A stretch of DNA of 45,516 nucleotides from Hespellia sp. (GTDB lineage Bacteria > Bacillota > Clostridia > Lachnospirales > Lachnospiraceae), in contig JAQUUC010000029.1 of the NCBI GenBank assembly GCA_028694105.1, positions 1 to 45,516 on the forward strand. Direction: 5' to 3'. The notes under the pieces are model-generated. The model was given only the letters and a program-made list of their open reading frames with translations, did no database searches and was not told where the DNA came from. Position numbers and translations under genes: made by a program. Every line of letters begins with the position of its first letter. Within the stretch, counting starts at the first letter, position 1. Below are positions 1 to 7,998 of this stretch, piece after piece.

Positions 1-143
1 ATTTTGTGGTGATTTAACAATACTACTTTTAGGACTTGGTTGCCACTTCTTTTATTTTGTAGAAATGTAAAAACTGCGCCACAGCCTTGACAGGCCATCG
101 CGCAGCGATTTTGTTCAACTGGAAGTTGTCGTCAGCATCAATT
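1..143. other. unassigned left edge, possible gene remnant
   Basis: No complete gene is visible here. On the minus strand a frame stays open from about 165 down to a stop at 29. It reads through residues such as FQLNKIAARWPVKAVAQFLH, which look protein-like, and this stretch is more GC-rich than the AT-rich small genes beside it. There is no start codon or ribosome binding site for it in this window, because the frame only continues upstream through the neighbouring small gene. It may be the 3' tail of a gene joined here by recombination. I do not recognise the family. Confidence 0.25.
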
Positions 144-338
144 CTACTTTTTTCCATTTTTAGAATCAATGAACCTATGAAATGCGAAACCAACCGCTGA
201 GCCAACAACAATCCCCACAAGAGTATTGCCACACAAATTTCCAATTCCTGCACCTATGGCAGCTCCAGAATACCATTTACAAACTATATCTTCTAATGTG
301 AGAGTTTTCCAATCCTTATCTTTGTTTTTATTCTCCAT
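144..338 (-). CDS. small glycine-zipper membrane protein, 64 aa
   Basis: Unknown function. The protein has a charged, lysine-rich N-terminus (MENKNKDKDWK), then one hydrophobic segment at about residues 24-52 built from repeated small residues (AAIGAGIGN, GIVVGSAVGF). Such GxxxG spacing favours helix packing in membranes. The tail is basic. The start is placed at the ATG at 338 because AAGGGG lies just upstream; an earlier in-frame start at 356 lacks such a site. It is the last of three small AT-rich genes behind an immunity-type ABC transporter. The glycine-zipper pattern also occurs in some membrane-active peptides, but there is no double-glycine leader, so a bacteriocin role is only a guess. 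Confidence 0.6.
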   Translation of the reverse strand: MENKNKDKDWKTLTLEDIVCKWYSGAAIGAGIGNLCGNTLVGIVVGSAVGFAFHRFIDSKNGKK

Positions 339-364
339 TTTACTACCCCTTATCAACTTCTGAT

Positions 365-757
365 TTATTTCGCTTCTTTCAACATCTCGTAAAATGATGA
401 ATCTGTCTCATAAATACCTTGATATGCTTGCTCTATATAATACTTGTCATTTTTCTCATACACAAACAAAGTGCTTACTGCATTATTTGTATTTATATCA
501 ATTTTAATATAGTCATCAACTTGTGGCATATCGTTTACAGATTCTTTAGTTGTTGCTTGTGCATTTACAATATCTGACATACATTGCTTAATCCACTCGA
601 TATCTGTAAAATTAACTAATTCATCATCAACCGATACGTCAACTGATTGTATGCTACTTTCATCGGGTAGAACGATTGGGTCTGCTACTTTTTGTGAACA
701 CCCTACAAGTGAAGCTATTATCATCACGACAACCAAAATGCTTACCATTTTTTTCAT
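365..757 (-). CDS. small putative lipoprotein, 130 aa
   Basis: Predicted secreted lipoprotein of unknown function. The N-terminus (MKKMVSILVV then IIASLVGC) is a type II signal peptide with a lipobox ending in Cys20, so the mature protein should be anchored to the outer face of the membrane. The mature part is acidic with no motif I recognise; it looks like a small alpha/beta domain that ends in a helix (YEMLKEAK). It lies between two other small envelope genes and was probably acquired with them, since all three are AT-rich compared with genes further right. AGGAGGAAT sits just before the start. It could be an immunity lipoprotein, but nothing in the sequence proves that. Confidence 0.7.
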   Translation of the reverse strand: MKKMVSILVVVMIIASLVGCSQKVADPIVLPDESSIQSVDVSVDDELVNFTDIEWIKQCMSDIVNAQATTKESVNDMPQVDDYIKIDINTNNAVSTLFVYEKNDKYYIEQAYQGIYETDSSFYEMLKEAK

Positions 758-784
758 AGAATATTCCTCCTCAAGCTGTAATTG

Positions 785-1012
785 TTACTTCTGCTTTTTC
801 TTGATAATTACTTTTATTACTACACAAATAATTAAGGCACAAATCAATGCAATTCCGTTAATCTGAATGCTTAGATACCATGGTGCTGATTGTACAACAT
901 ATAAATCTGGATATTTTTTGTAGTCCAAATATTTGAAAATAGCACTTCCAATAAAAACACCTATAGAACATCCCATCAAAATATTCATGAAGTTATTTAC
1001 TTTTTTGAGCAT
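785..1012 (-). CDS. small two-segment membrane protein, 75 aa
   Basis: Unknown function. The sequence shows two hydrophobic segments, at about residues 8-26 (ILMGCSIGVFIGSAIF) and 45-68 (INGIALICALIICVVIKVII), joined by a short polar loop, with a lysine-rich end. This gives a hairpin membrane protein. The start is set at the ATG at 1012 because GAGGGAGG lies seven bases upstream; the longer frame from 1036 would place that site inside the gene. It is the first gene of a small trio and has two good tandem promoters in front of it, so it need not depend on the upstream ABC transporter for expression. Confidence 0.6.
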   Translation of the reverse strand: MLKKVNNFMNILMGCSIGVFIGSAIFKYLDYKKYPDLYVVQSAPWYLSIQINGIALICALIICVVIKVIIKKKQK

Positions 1013-1060
1013 AAAGAACCTCCCTCGCAACTTCAAATCTGTTTAACTTTCATTATTCAC

Positions 1061-1134
1061 AGTATAATTCTATTTGATAAAATGCACAACCTGAAAAGAG
1101 AACCTGTATATATTTTAACATATCCAAAAGTCAA
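1061..1134 (-). promoter_or_regulatory. two tandem promoters for the small-gene trio
   Basis: The proximal promoter has TTGTGC (1084-1089), a 17-base spacer and TATACT (1061-1066). The distal one has TTGACT (1129-1134), a 16-base spacer and TATATA (1107-1112). Both match the housekeeping sigma consensus well and point toward the gene starting at 1012. They lie between that gene and the stop of the ABC permease at 1144. No terminator was seen between them and the permease. Confidence 0.55.
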
Positions 1135-1143
1135 TATCGTCTT

Positions 1144-1878
1144 TCATTTGCAATCTTTCTTTTTCAAAATGAACAGAACAATGCCCAAAAACAGAACGAA
1201 AAAGAATACATTACTGATTAAATATGCAGCCATCGTACCGGACAATACATTTGCGCTTTTATTTGCATTCATTCCCATAAACATCAATGCATACGGCCAG
1301 AAAAATCCATAGGAACTATTCATCGCAGTCAGCAGCATTCCGACAATACCGCCGCCTAATGCGATTCCGATTGGAATGGCAAAGCTGCGTATCACCATAG
1401 ATAAAAACAACTGGCACGAACCGATGGCAAATGCCGCAAGTGTTCCACGCAAACTCCAGAAGATCATATCAATCGGAATACCACCCGGTAAACCAATATA
1501 TTTTCCGCAGAGAAAGAATAAGATCATCATCCAGATCTGGGTAATCACTGCAACCTTACAAAGAACAAACAGCTTGCTCAGACAAATATCAATCTCAGGA
1601 ACCGGCATGGTCATCAGCGTGTTCCAGTTATGGTTGAAGTGTTCCAGACGCCAAAGGTACGCCGCGTAAAGTCCAATCATTGGTGGGAAGAAAAACAGGG
1701 AATAGAACAAACTGAACTGCGTCCACAAAGAGTACCATCCATCATGAAGAATTTCCAGATTCATCTGATAATTTCCAGTTCCCATAACGGCAGGAATAAT
1801 TGGTATGAACACGCAGGCAAGCCAGATGACAGAATGATGAAGTTTTCTGTTTTCATTTTTTATACAAGACAAAAGCAT
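1144..1878 (-). CDS. lantibiotic-immunity-type ABC transporter permease (second)
   Basis: Integral membrane subunit of an ABC exporter of the kind that protects producers or neighbours from lantibiotics (MutG/SpaG/EpiG class). The 244-residue protein has about six hydrophobic segments, beginning at residues 15-34 and ending with a basic tail (FILKKKDCK). The early segment NWNTLMTMPVP resembles the cytoplasmic loop typical of these ABC-2 permeases. It follows the first permease by only three bases and shares its operon with the ATPase. The probable role is to move antimicrobial peptides or lipids away from the membrane. Identification rests on size, topology and gene order rather than on a catalytic motif. 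Confidence 0.75.
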   Translation of the reverse strand: MLLSCIKNENRKLHHSVIWLACVFIPIIPAVMGTGNYQMNLEILHDGWYSLWTQFSLFYSLFFFPPMIGLYAAYLWRLEHFNHNWNTLMTMPVPEIDICLSKLFVLCKVAVITQIWMMILFFLCGKYIGLPGGIPIDMIFWSLRGTLAAFAIGSCQLFLSMVIRSFAIPIGIALGGGIVGMLLTAMNSSYGFFWPYALMFMGMNANKSANVLSGTMAAYLISNVFFFVLFLGIVLFILKKKDCK

Positions 1879-1881
1879 ATG

Positions 1882-2634
1882 CTACACCTCCCTTTTCGCA
1901 AAGATTTTTTGACTGATGATAAAAAGAGCCACACCCAGAATGAGCAGCAAAACAAATTTCACATAGGGAAACGAAAGTGGCGTAAACCACATTTCTCTTG
2001 TATTAGCATCCCAATACATTTTTGCCGTCTGAAACTCTGCAAAATAACTATAAATGATCCATCTGGAAACGGTGTGCGGCAGGAACATGGCGAATAATCC
2101 AAGAAATGAGCCTGCCAGTCCTATAATGAGCGGAAGAATCTGATTCGTAAATCTAAGTGAGAGGAAATGCTGCAGCATCAGAATCACAAGTCCCACTACG
2201 AAGGTCACCGCACCAAATTGTCCAAATGCCGTCATATTCAAATTATCTGTATAATGATATATCGTTCCGCACAAGCATATAATGGCGCATTCCCCAATTA
2301 CAAACAGGAGAAGGAAAAATGCTTCATGAAAAAATTTGGAGTCATAAAATGCCTTCCGGCTCTGCAGCGTATAGAGCTGCTTGATGGTGTCCCCCTTGAT
2401 TTCCATGTCGCACAAACGACTCGCCAGAACCGCGATCATCAACGGCATCATCAGGCTATTCATAATAGGAAACTGGTATAATAAATAGGTGTAGCCATAC
2501 GCCAATTGCTCACTGGTCAGTTTCTGATTACAGAAAATCTGCCAGAGGATGGTAATGCAGATAAACGCAAGCGGAATCGCCCAGACATACGCGTGTCTGC
2601 CTTTATAGAATTCATTGTATAATGCTTTTTTCAT
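1882..2634 (-). CDS. lantibiotic-immunity-type ABC transporter permease (first)
   Basis: Membrane subunit of the same exporter (MutE/SpaE/EpiE class), 250 residues with about six transmembrane segments. The N-terminus (MKKALYNEFYKGRHAYVW) is the short amphipathic start usual for these proteins. The central loop DMEIKGDTIKQLYTLQ is the conserved cytoplasmic region that contacts the ATPase in ABC-2 permeases. Its start codon overlaps the ATPase stop by four bases (ATGA), which suggests translational coupling and fixed stoichiometry. Together with the next gene it should form the heterodimeric pore. Confidence 0.78.
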   Translation of the reverse strand: MKKALYNEFYKGRHAYVWAIPLAFICITILWQIFCNQKLTSEQLAYGYTYLLYQFPIMNSLMMPLMIAVLASRLCDMEIKGDTIKQLYTLQSRKAFYDSKFFHEAFFLLLFVIGECAIICLCGTIYHYTDNLNMTAFGQFGAVTFVVGLVILMLQHFLSLRFTNQILPLIIGLAGSFLGLFAMFLPHTVSRWIIYSYFAEFQTAKMYWDANTREMWFTPLSFPYVKFVLLLILGVALFIISQKIFAKREV

Positions 2635-3542
2635 GATAAACTCCTTCCTGTCAGTTTTAAAAAGATATCTTCCAGACTTGCCTCATCCTCTGCAATGCGG
2701 AGAATTCCGATTTCCTGCGCATATAATTGTTTTCCGACTTCAAAGAGCCTTGCATCGGATAAGCTGTCAAGCACCAGCGACTGATTCTCATAAGATGGCG
2801 CAAAACCCATTTGTTTGAAGATTAGGGACGCTTTTTTATCGTTTGTCGTGTGAATGCGCAGATTCGGACGGCTGCTTTCGTGAAGCGCAGATAACGAATC
2901 CTGAAAGAGCAGCTCTCCCTGATCGAGAATTCCGACATGCGTTGCCATCTGATCGATTTCCGACAATAAATGACTGGATACCAGAACAGTCATTCCAAAT
3001 CTTTGGGGCAGCGTACAGATCAGACTTCGCATTTCCTGAATTCCTGCCGGGTCCAGACCATTGGTCGGTTCATCCAGCAAAAGCAGACTTGGGTTTCCAA
3101 GAAGGGCGCCGGCAAGACCAAGACGTTGTTTCATTCCAAATGAATAATATGTTGCTTTTTTATCCTTTGCCCCATTCAAATGGACAACCGACAGTACCTC
3201 TTCCACTTGGGCTTCGGGCACCTGCTTCATAGAAGCAAGGAGCTTTAAGTTTTCCTCCCCAGTTAAATGTCCATAGTACGAGGGAGATTCAATGAGCGAT
3301 CCGGTGTTTCCTAATATACTGATTCTGTTTTTTGCATTCATGGTTTTGCCAAAAATCTGAATTGCTCCGGCAGATGGTTTGGCAAGGCCTAACAGCATTT
3401 TCATCGTCGTAGATTTCCCCGCTCCGTTTGGTCCCAGAAACCCATAGATACTCCCCTGCTCCACAGTGAGGTCTAAGTCTTTTACAGCGGCTTTCTGATG
3501 GTAGGATTTGCATAATCCCTTTGTTCGAATGATTGTATTCAT
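2631..3542 (-). CDS. lantibiotic-immunity-type ABC transporter ATPase
   Basis: ATP-binding subunit that powers the two permeases downstream. Residues 37-45 form the Walker A loop (GPNGAGKST), the signature region YSFGMKQRLGLAGALL lies near residues 132-147, and Walker B (LLLLDEPTNGLDP) follows with the catalytic Glu. A switch His is present in VLVSSHLLSEID. At 303 residues it has the extra C-terminal region typical of the MutF/BcrA class. It is the first gene of the operon and is transcribed away from a divergent response regulator and kinase, a common layout for antimicrobial-peptide detoxification modules in which the pair controls the pump. Confidence 0.88.
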   Translation of the reverse strand: MNTIIRTKGLCKSYHQKAAVKDLDLTVEQGSIYGFLGPNGAGKSTTMKMLLGLAKPSAGAIQIFGKTMNAKNRISILGNTGSLIESPSYYGHLTGEENLKLLASMKQVPEAQVEEVLSVVHLNGAKDKKATYYSFGMKQRLGLAGALLGNPSLLLLDEPTNGLDPAGIQEMRSLICTLPQRFGMTVLVSSHLLSEIDQMATHVGILDQGELLFQDSLSALHESSRPNLRIHTTNDKKASLIFKQMGFAPSYENQSLVLDSLSDARLFEVGKQLYAQEIGILRIAEDEASLEDIFLKLTGRSLS

Positions 3543-3586
3543 ATAATCGACTCCTTTTCTACTTGTTTTTTGTTTTCTGCTACAAG

Positions 3587-3637
3587 TCTATAAGTTTCTC
3601 CTTAATCTCAAGCTAAAGCCACCTTATTTTTACCTTA
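3587..3637 (-). promoter_or_regulatory. response-regulator boxes and -10 of the ABC operon
   Basis: Three copies of (A/T)CCTTA on the plus strand, that is TAAGG(T/A) read toward the ABC operon, start at 3599, 3621 and 3632. Their offsets are 22 and 11 bases, exact multiples of one helical turn, which is how OmpR-type regulators bind direct repeats. A -10-like TATAGA (3587-3592) sits just downstream toward the ATPase gene and no good -35 accompanies it, as expected for an activated promoter. The regulator encoded at 3710 is the likely ligand. Confidence 0.5.
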
Positions 3638-3709
3638 AGAAAAACAAATTCTATGTTCAGACACGCCAATATGTTTTATAATAAATGAGTGCAAAGGAGT
3701 GATGATAAA

Positions 3710-4438
3710 ATGGAACATTTTGATAAAAAAATTATGCTCGTGGATGACAATCACGAGCTCCTTGAAATGATTCAGGACATTTTAAAAAAGCATGGCTATC
3801 ATAACATTGTGACGGCAGATAGTTTTCACAATGGATGCCGCATATTCGAGACAGAACTGCCGGATCTTGCAATTCTTGATATCATGCTTCCGGATGGAAA
3901 TGGCTATGCTCTGTTTCAAAAAATCAGAGAAAAGCTGGACATTCCGATTTTATTTTTATCGGCAAAAGATGAAGATGCTGATCGTATTATGGGATTGGGA
4001 CTTGGTGCGGATGATTATATTACGAAACCATTTCTCCCGCAGGAGCTGGTCTTAAGAGTTGGCGTGATTCTAAAACGAAGCTATGGACAAGTCCCTCCCG
4101 TGCAGGAAAATAGCTGTGATCTTGATTTGGGAAACTGCGTACTCCTGATGGAGCAGGGCTGTTTAAAGCGAGAGACGGATACCATCTCTCTGACTGCCAC
4201 AGAGCTGACAATTTTAAAAAAATTGATTGCCAACCGGGGAAATATCGTGACCTTCGATGCACTTTGCCAAGCCGTCTGGCAAGATGATTATTATGGCTAT
4301 GAGAATACGTTAATGGTGCACATCCGCCACCTGCGGCAGAAGATTGAAGCAAATCCATCCCATCCCAAATGGCTGCTTACCGTGCGCGGAGTCGGGTATC
4401 GATTTGCAAAAGGAGAGGTCCATGAAAAGTCTGTTTAA
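3710..4438 (+). CDS. OmpR-family response regulator
   Basis: DNA-binding response regulator of 242 residues. The receiver domain (about 7-120) has the acidic pocket at Asp12/Asp13, the phosphoacceptor Asp57 in AILDIMLPDG, Ser84 and Lys106 in ITKPF. The winged-helix output domain (about 140-235) ends with VRGVGYRF, the usual hallmark. The start is taken at ATG 3710, with AAAGGAG upstream; a GTG at 3689 is in frame but less likely. It overlaps the kinase gene by 17 bases and is divergent from the ABC operon, which it probably controls. Similar pairs respond to lantibiotics or bacitracin-like peptides; the true signal here is unknown. Confidence 0.9.
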   Translation: MEHFDKKIMLVDDNHELLEMIQDILKKHGYHNIVTADSFHNGCRIFETELPDLAILDIMLPDGNGYALFQKIREKLDIPILFLSAKDEDADRIMGLGLGADDYITKPFLPQELVLRVGVILKRSYGQVPPVQENSCDLDLGNCVLLMEQGCLKRETDTISLTATELTILKKLIANRGNIVTFDALCQAVWQDDYYGYENTLMVHIRHLRQKIEANPSHPKWLLTVRGVGYRFAKGEVHEKSV

Positions 4439-5816
4439 AATCAGCAGCCGCTATGTCGTGACTGCTGCGCTGATTACTCTGCTTGTTCTGACAACAAACA
4501 TAGCTGGAATTTTGATATATGTCAGTCATATTTCGAAAGGTCTGGAAGATAGCGGAATGGGGCGGTCTGAAATGGCCGATATTGAGAAGGAAATTTCCAA
4601 AACCGGAGCGGGATATGAGATGTCCGAGGAGGGCTATGCCTTGCTGCAAAACTCCGCCTGCCTCTGGGCTATGCGGTTAAACAGCAAGGGGGATGTCGTC
4701 TGGGAATATCAACTTCCCGATGAAATAAGCCGCCACTATTCCCTGAGTGATGTCTCAGTTTTCAGCCGATGGTATTTGAATGATTATCCTGTCTTCACTT
4801 GGAAAAACGGAGAGGATTTGATGGTCTACGGCATAAATAAGCATGTTGCCCGATTTGATTTTTATGGAGATGTTCGATTTTATCGGAAACTTCCACAGAT
4901 GTTTTATCTGTTACTTCTGTTCAATTTGTTCCTGATTGCCGGTCTCGCGTTACTCTTTGGCTTTCGGTTCTATCGATCGCTGCGCCCCGTCGCAAAAGGA
5001 ATCGAACAGCTGTCCTCTCAGGAAGAAATACATTTACCGGAAAAAGGGATGGTAAGTGATCTCACGAGACAGTTGAATCAAACCTCTGCGATTTTGCAGA
5101 GCCAGAACGAACAGCTCCAAAAAAGAGATCAGGCTCGAACAGATTGGATTGCAGGCGTCTCTCACGATGTACGCACACCGCTCTCATTTATCATGGGATT
5201 TTCAGATGAACTGGCAACTTCGCCGGAACTAGCAGAAGAATTGCAGAAAAAAGCGGAACTGATTCGTAATCAGAGCCAAATCATCAAGAACCTGATTGCA
5301 GATTTAAATCTGACGGTAAAACTGGAATATCAGTCGCAGCCTTTGCGAAAAGAGAATCTTTCCCCAGCTAAAATGCTGAGGGAAATGATAGCTGAATTGT
5401 ATAACGAGAGTATAGACGCCCATTATCAAATCATTCCGAACATCGAAAAGGCTGCCGAAAAGGCTATGGTTTTCGGTGACCGGCAACTGCTGTCTCGTGT
5501 ATTTCAAAATATCATCGGAAACAGCATTCGCCACAATCCGGACGGATGTGAAATCAAGATTACGCTGAGTGTCAATGCAGACCATCTCCTCCTGCTTTTT
5601 TCCGACAGTGGAAATGGTATTCCCGACAGCGTAGTCGAAATCTTAGAAGGAAAAAAAGCAGAACAACCCGAAATCCACATTATGGGACTTCGGATTGTTC
5701 TGCAAATCATAAAAGCGCACGGCGGAGAAGTTGCATTTTTAAAGGGGCATGCGAATGGGAATCATATCATGATTTATCTACCAGTAAGTAATGAATCGGA
5801 TTACAGTTCCTTATAG
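4422..5816 (+). CDS. sensor histidine kinase of the immunity two-component system
   Basis: Membrane histidine kinase of 464 residues. There are two transmembrane segments (about 12-36 and 161-181) around an extracellular loop of roughly 125 residues. A linker leads to the dimerisation helix with the phospho-His248 in GVSHDVRTPLSF. The ATPase domain shows an N box (NIIGNSIRHNPDG) and a G box (FSDSGNGIP); the last G-rich box is weak (IMGLRIVLQII), as seen in some SpaK-like kinases. The start at 4422 has AGGAGAGG upstream and overlaps the regulator gene. The 3' end overlaps the convergent iron-sulfur protein gene by 16 bases. It should phosphorylate the regulator encoded just before it. Confidence 0.87.
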   Translation: MKSLFKISSRYVVTAALITLLVLTTNIAGILIYVSHISKGLEDSGMGRSEMADIEKEISKTGAGYEMSEEGYALLQNSACLWAMRLNSKGDVVWEYQLPDEISRHYSLSDVSVFSRWYLNDYPVFTWKNGEDLMVYGINKHVARFDFYGDVRFYRKLPQMFYLLLLFNLFLIAGLALLFGFRFYRSLRPVAKGIEQLSSQEEIHLPEKGMVSDLTRQLNQTSAILQSQNEQLQKRDQARTDWIAGVSHDVRTPLSFIMGFSDELATSPELAEELQKKAELIRNQSQIIKNLIADLNLTVKLEYQSQPLRKENLSPAKMLREMIAELYNESIDAHYQIIPNIEKAAEKAMVFGDRQLLSRVFQNIIGNSIRHNPDGCEIKITLSVNADHLLLLFSDSGNGIPDSVVEILEGKKAEQPEIHIMGLRIVLQIIKAHGGEVAFLKGHANGNHIMIYLPVSNESDYSSL

Positions 5817-6604
5817 GTACACGGTGCGTAGGTGACACATTTCCCGCACACTTCACTTCCCACAGCATTGGCGGTTCCGTCATTTTGCAGATACGAGCTG
5901 CCAAACTGTGTGTGCACCTTCGCATTTTCCCAGCACTGCGCATAACATCTGCCGCGGTCATAGCCTTCGAGCGTGAGCGCATGCGCCTTGCAATGTTTCA
6001 CACAGACACCGCAAGTGCCATTTTTCTTATACAAACACAGTTCTTCTTCCATCGGCTTTCCCGGCTCCATATCCAGATTCGTCACAATCGTGGTTAACCG
6101 CCCACTGCATCCTGCTCTCGTAATCAGCATATTGTTCAGCCCAAACGTTCCAATCCCGCTGGCATATGCAAAATGTCTGTGGGACCAGTTGCTTTTTAAA
6201 ATCTGATTGTCAAATACCAGTGACTCCGGTGCAATGCGCCCCTGATAACCATGTTCCTGCAAGAGCTTTAGAATCATCTCATTTAATTTCGGAAACATCG
6301 CATTGGTAATTTCGTATGCCTGCGCCCATGCAGGTGACGCAAGCTCGTCCGAGTTCTTATTGCTGCGTGCGACTTCTTTTGTAAACGGCACAAAACAGCA
6401 CAGAACCACCGTCGCATCTTCCATTACCTCCTGCGGCAATGTGTGGGAATCACGCACCACTTTGGGCAGGTTCTGAATATAGGGATGGTTCACGTCCGCA
6501 TAGCCAATAATCGGAGTTCTCCAGAGCTTTCCTGCCAGTGAATCACTTCTGTTGTCATAGTTTTTGATAAATTCTGTCACATTCTCTTCTATTATCTTTT
6601 TCAT
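5801..6604 (-). CDS. short QueG-like double 4Fe-4S protein
   Basis: Iron-sulfur protein of 267 residues related to the epoxyqueuosine reductase family. A ferredoxin-like region near the C-terminus carries Cys190, Cys198, Cys201 and Cys205 (CGVCVKHC), plus Cys220, Cys224, Cys253, Cys256 and Cys262 (CGKCVTYAPC), enough for two 4Fe-4S clusters. The middle (HFAYASGIGTFGLNNMLIT) matches the conserved segment before the clusters in this family. It is about 100 residues shorter than true QueG and lacks its C-terminal repeat region, so a tRNA-modifying role is doubtful; a reductase or electron carrier of unknown substrate is safer. It is expressed convergently with the kinase gene. Confidence 0.7.
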   Translation of the reverse strand: MKKIIEENVTEFIKNYDNRSDSLAGKLWRTPIIGYADVNHPYIQNLPKVVRDSHTLPQEVMEDATVVLCCFVPFTKEVARSNKNSDELASPAWAQAYEITNAMFPKLNEMILKLLQEHGYQGRIAPESLVFDNQILKSNWSHRHFAYASGIGTFGLNNMLITRAGCSGRLTTIVTNLDMEPGKPMEEELCLYKKNGTCGVCVKHCKAHALTLEGYDRGRCYAQCWENAKVHTQFGSSYLQNDGTANAVGSEVCGKCVTYAPCTYKEL

Positions 6605-6619
6605 TATCCAATCTTTTCT

Positions 6620-7843
6620 CTATACATTTTGCAAAGAATTTTCATCCAACAAAAAATCAAGCATATTTAACTTTTTATATCCATATTCCAGATTCGTAAA
6701 TGGATCGTTATCCATAGTAATTAAGATTTTCTTGTAACCATCATCAAGATTCCGAAAGGAGCCCAGTTCTCTTTCTTTTGTTTCCTGATTCAGAATAGAA
6801 TATGACACTTGAATATAATAGGTATCTTTCATGTCTTTCACAAGAAAATCAATCTCCTTGTTATTGTTATTTCCAATATCCACCATGTATCCACGCTCAA
6901 TTAATTCCATATATACAATATTTTCTATTGTATGTGTCGGCTCAATCTGCCTGAAATTTAAAAGTGCATTCCGAAGTCCTATGTCGCAGACATAATACTT
7001 ATTTAGTGTCTTCAAATAGGCTTTCCCCTTGATGTCGTATCGATCCACCTTATAAAACAAGAACGCATCGCATAAATAGCGCAAATAATTTCCCACGGTC
7101 TTATGATCTATTGTAGCAAACCCATTGCTTTTCAGCGTATCCGCTATTTTTTTACTGGACACATAAGAGCCAATGGATGAACACAATAATCTGACCACCG
7201 CTTCAAAAGCCTCTTTATTTCGAATATTATGTCTATCAATTATATCGTTAATTTCAACTACTTCTGCAACCATTCGAAGGTATCTGTCTTTTTCAAGCGG
7301 ATCGTCCTCTTGCACTAAGTACGGCATTCCTCCATATAACATATATTGATTAAATGCCTGATACTTATCCCCATCTGTCACTTCATACATTTCGCTAAAG
7401 CTGAATGGATGCACTCTTAATTCCATCCCCCTTCCACGGAACTTTGTATTAATATCAGATGACAAAAATTCGGAATTAGATCCTGTAATATACAAATCGC
7501 ACTTAAAATCATTCTTGATACCATTAACAACATTCTCAAATTTATCAACTAATTGAATCTCATCTAGAAAAATATAATAGATTTCTTGATCTTTTATCTT
7601 CTCCTCAATGGCCTGATAAAGATTATGTGGTTCAAGCAACGCTTCATTTTTTATATTATCCAGTGCGATTTTTATAATGTGACTTTCCGTAACCCCCAAA
7701 TGGATCAGTTCATTATAATACAATTCAAAAAGTAATGTAGACTTTCCGCTTCTTCGAATCCCTGTAATGATTTTCACTATATCTTTATCTTTTTGTTTTA
7801 AAAGGAAATTAACATACTTTTCTCTTTTAATTGCCATCTTCAT
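6620..7843 (-). CDS. AAA_14/DUF4143 family ATPase
   Basis: P-loop ATPase of 407 residues with the two-domain plan of the AAA_14 plus DUF4143 family. Walker A is at 28-36 (GIRRSGKST) and Walker B is around Asp94-Glu95 (YYIFLDEIQ). The sensor region YITGSNSEFLSSD follows. The C-terminal half has the nuclease-like core seen in this family (YMVDIGNNNNKEIDFLVKD and YYIQVSYSI). The biological role is not known; the family is widespread, often patchy, and frequently found among laterally gained genes. The gene is AT-rich compared with its neighbours on the right. A second, broken member of the family lies at 40.2-41.3 kb. Confidence 0.8.
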   Translation of the reverse strand: MKMAIKREKYVNFLLKQKDKDIVKIITGIRRSGKSTLLFELYYNELIHLGVTESHIIKIALDNIKNEALLEPHNLYQAIEEKIKDQEIYYIFLDEIQLVDKFENVVNGIKNDFKCDLYITGSNSEFLSSDINTKFRGRGMELRVHPFSFSEMYEVTDGDKYQAFNQYMLYGGMPYLVQEDDPLEKDRYLRMVAEVVEINDIIDRHNIRNKEAFEAVVRLLCSSIGSYVSSKKIADTLKSNGFATIDHKTVGNYLRYLCDAFLFYKVDRYDIKGKAYLKTLNKYYVCDIGLRNALLNFRQIEPTHTIENIVYMELIERGYMVDIGNNNNKEIDFLVKDMKDTYYIQVSYSILNQETKERELGSFRNLDDGYKKILITMDNDPFTNLEYGYKKLNMLDFLLDENSLQNV

Positions 7844-7998
7844 CGCTCTTTCTATTCCCAGAACTTTTTATTTTTCTTTTTTTTGGGATTTGTTTATAAG
7901 TATTATATGCGAACTCCAACAAAATATCCACACTTTTTATATTTTCCTAAATCGGTAAGTTAAAAAGCCTGGTCCCATGAGATCTTCCGGATCTCTTT
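7844..7998 (-). promoter_or_regulatory. intergenic region with likely ATPase promoter
   Basis: Upstream of the ATPase gene is a clear TATAAT (minus strand, at about 7904-7909), with only a weak -35 candidate (TGGATA) 17 bases before it. Nearer the flavoprotein gene lies a short perfect hairpin, GAGATC-TTCCG-GATCTC (about 7980-7996), which could end that gene's transcript but lacks an immediate run of T. Confidence 0.35.
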
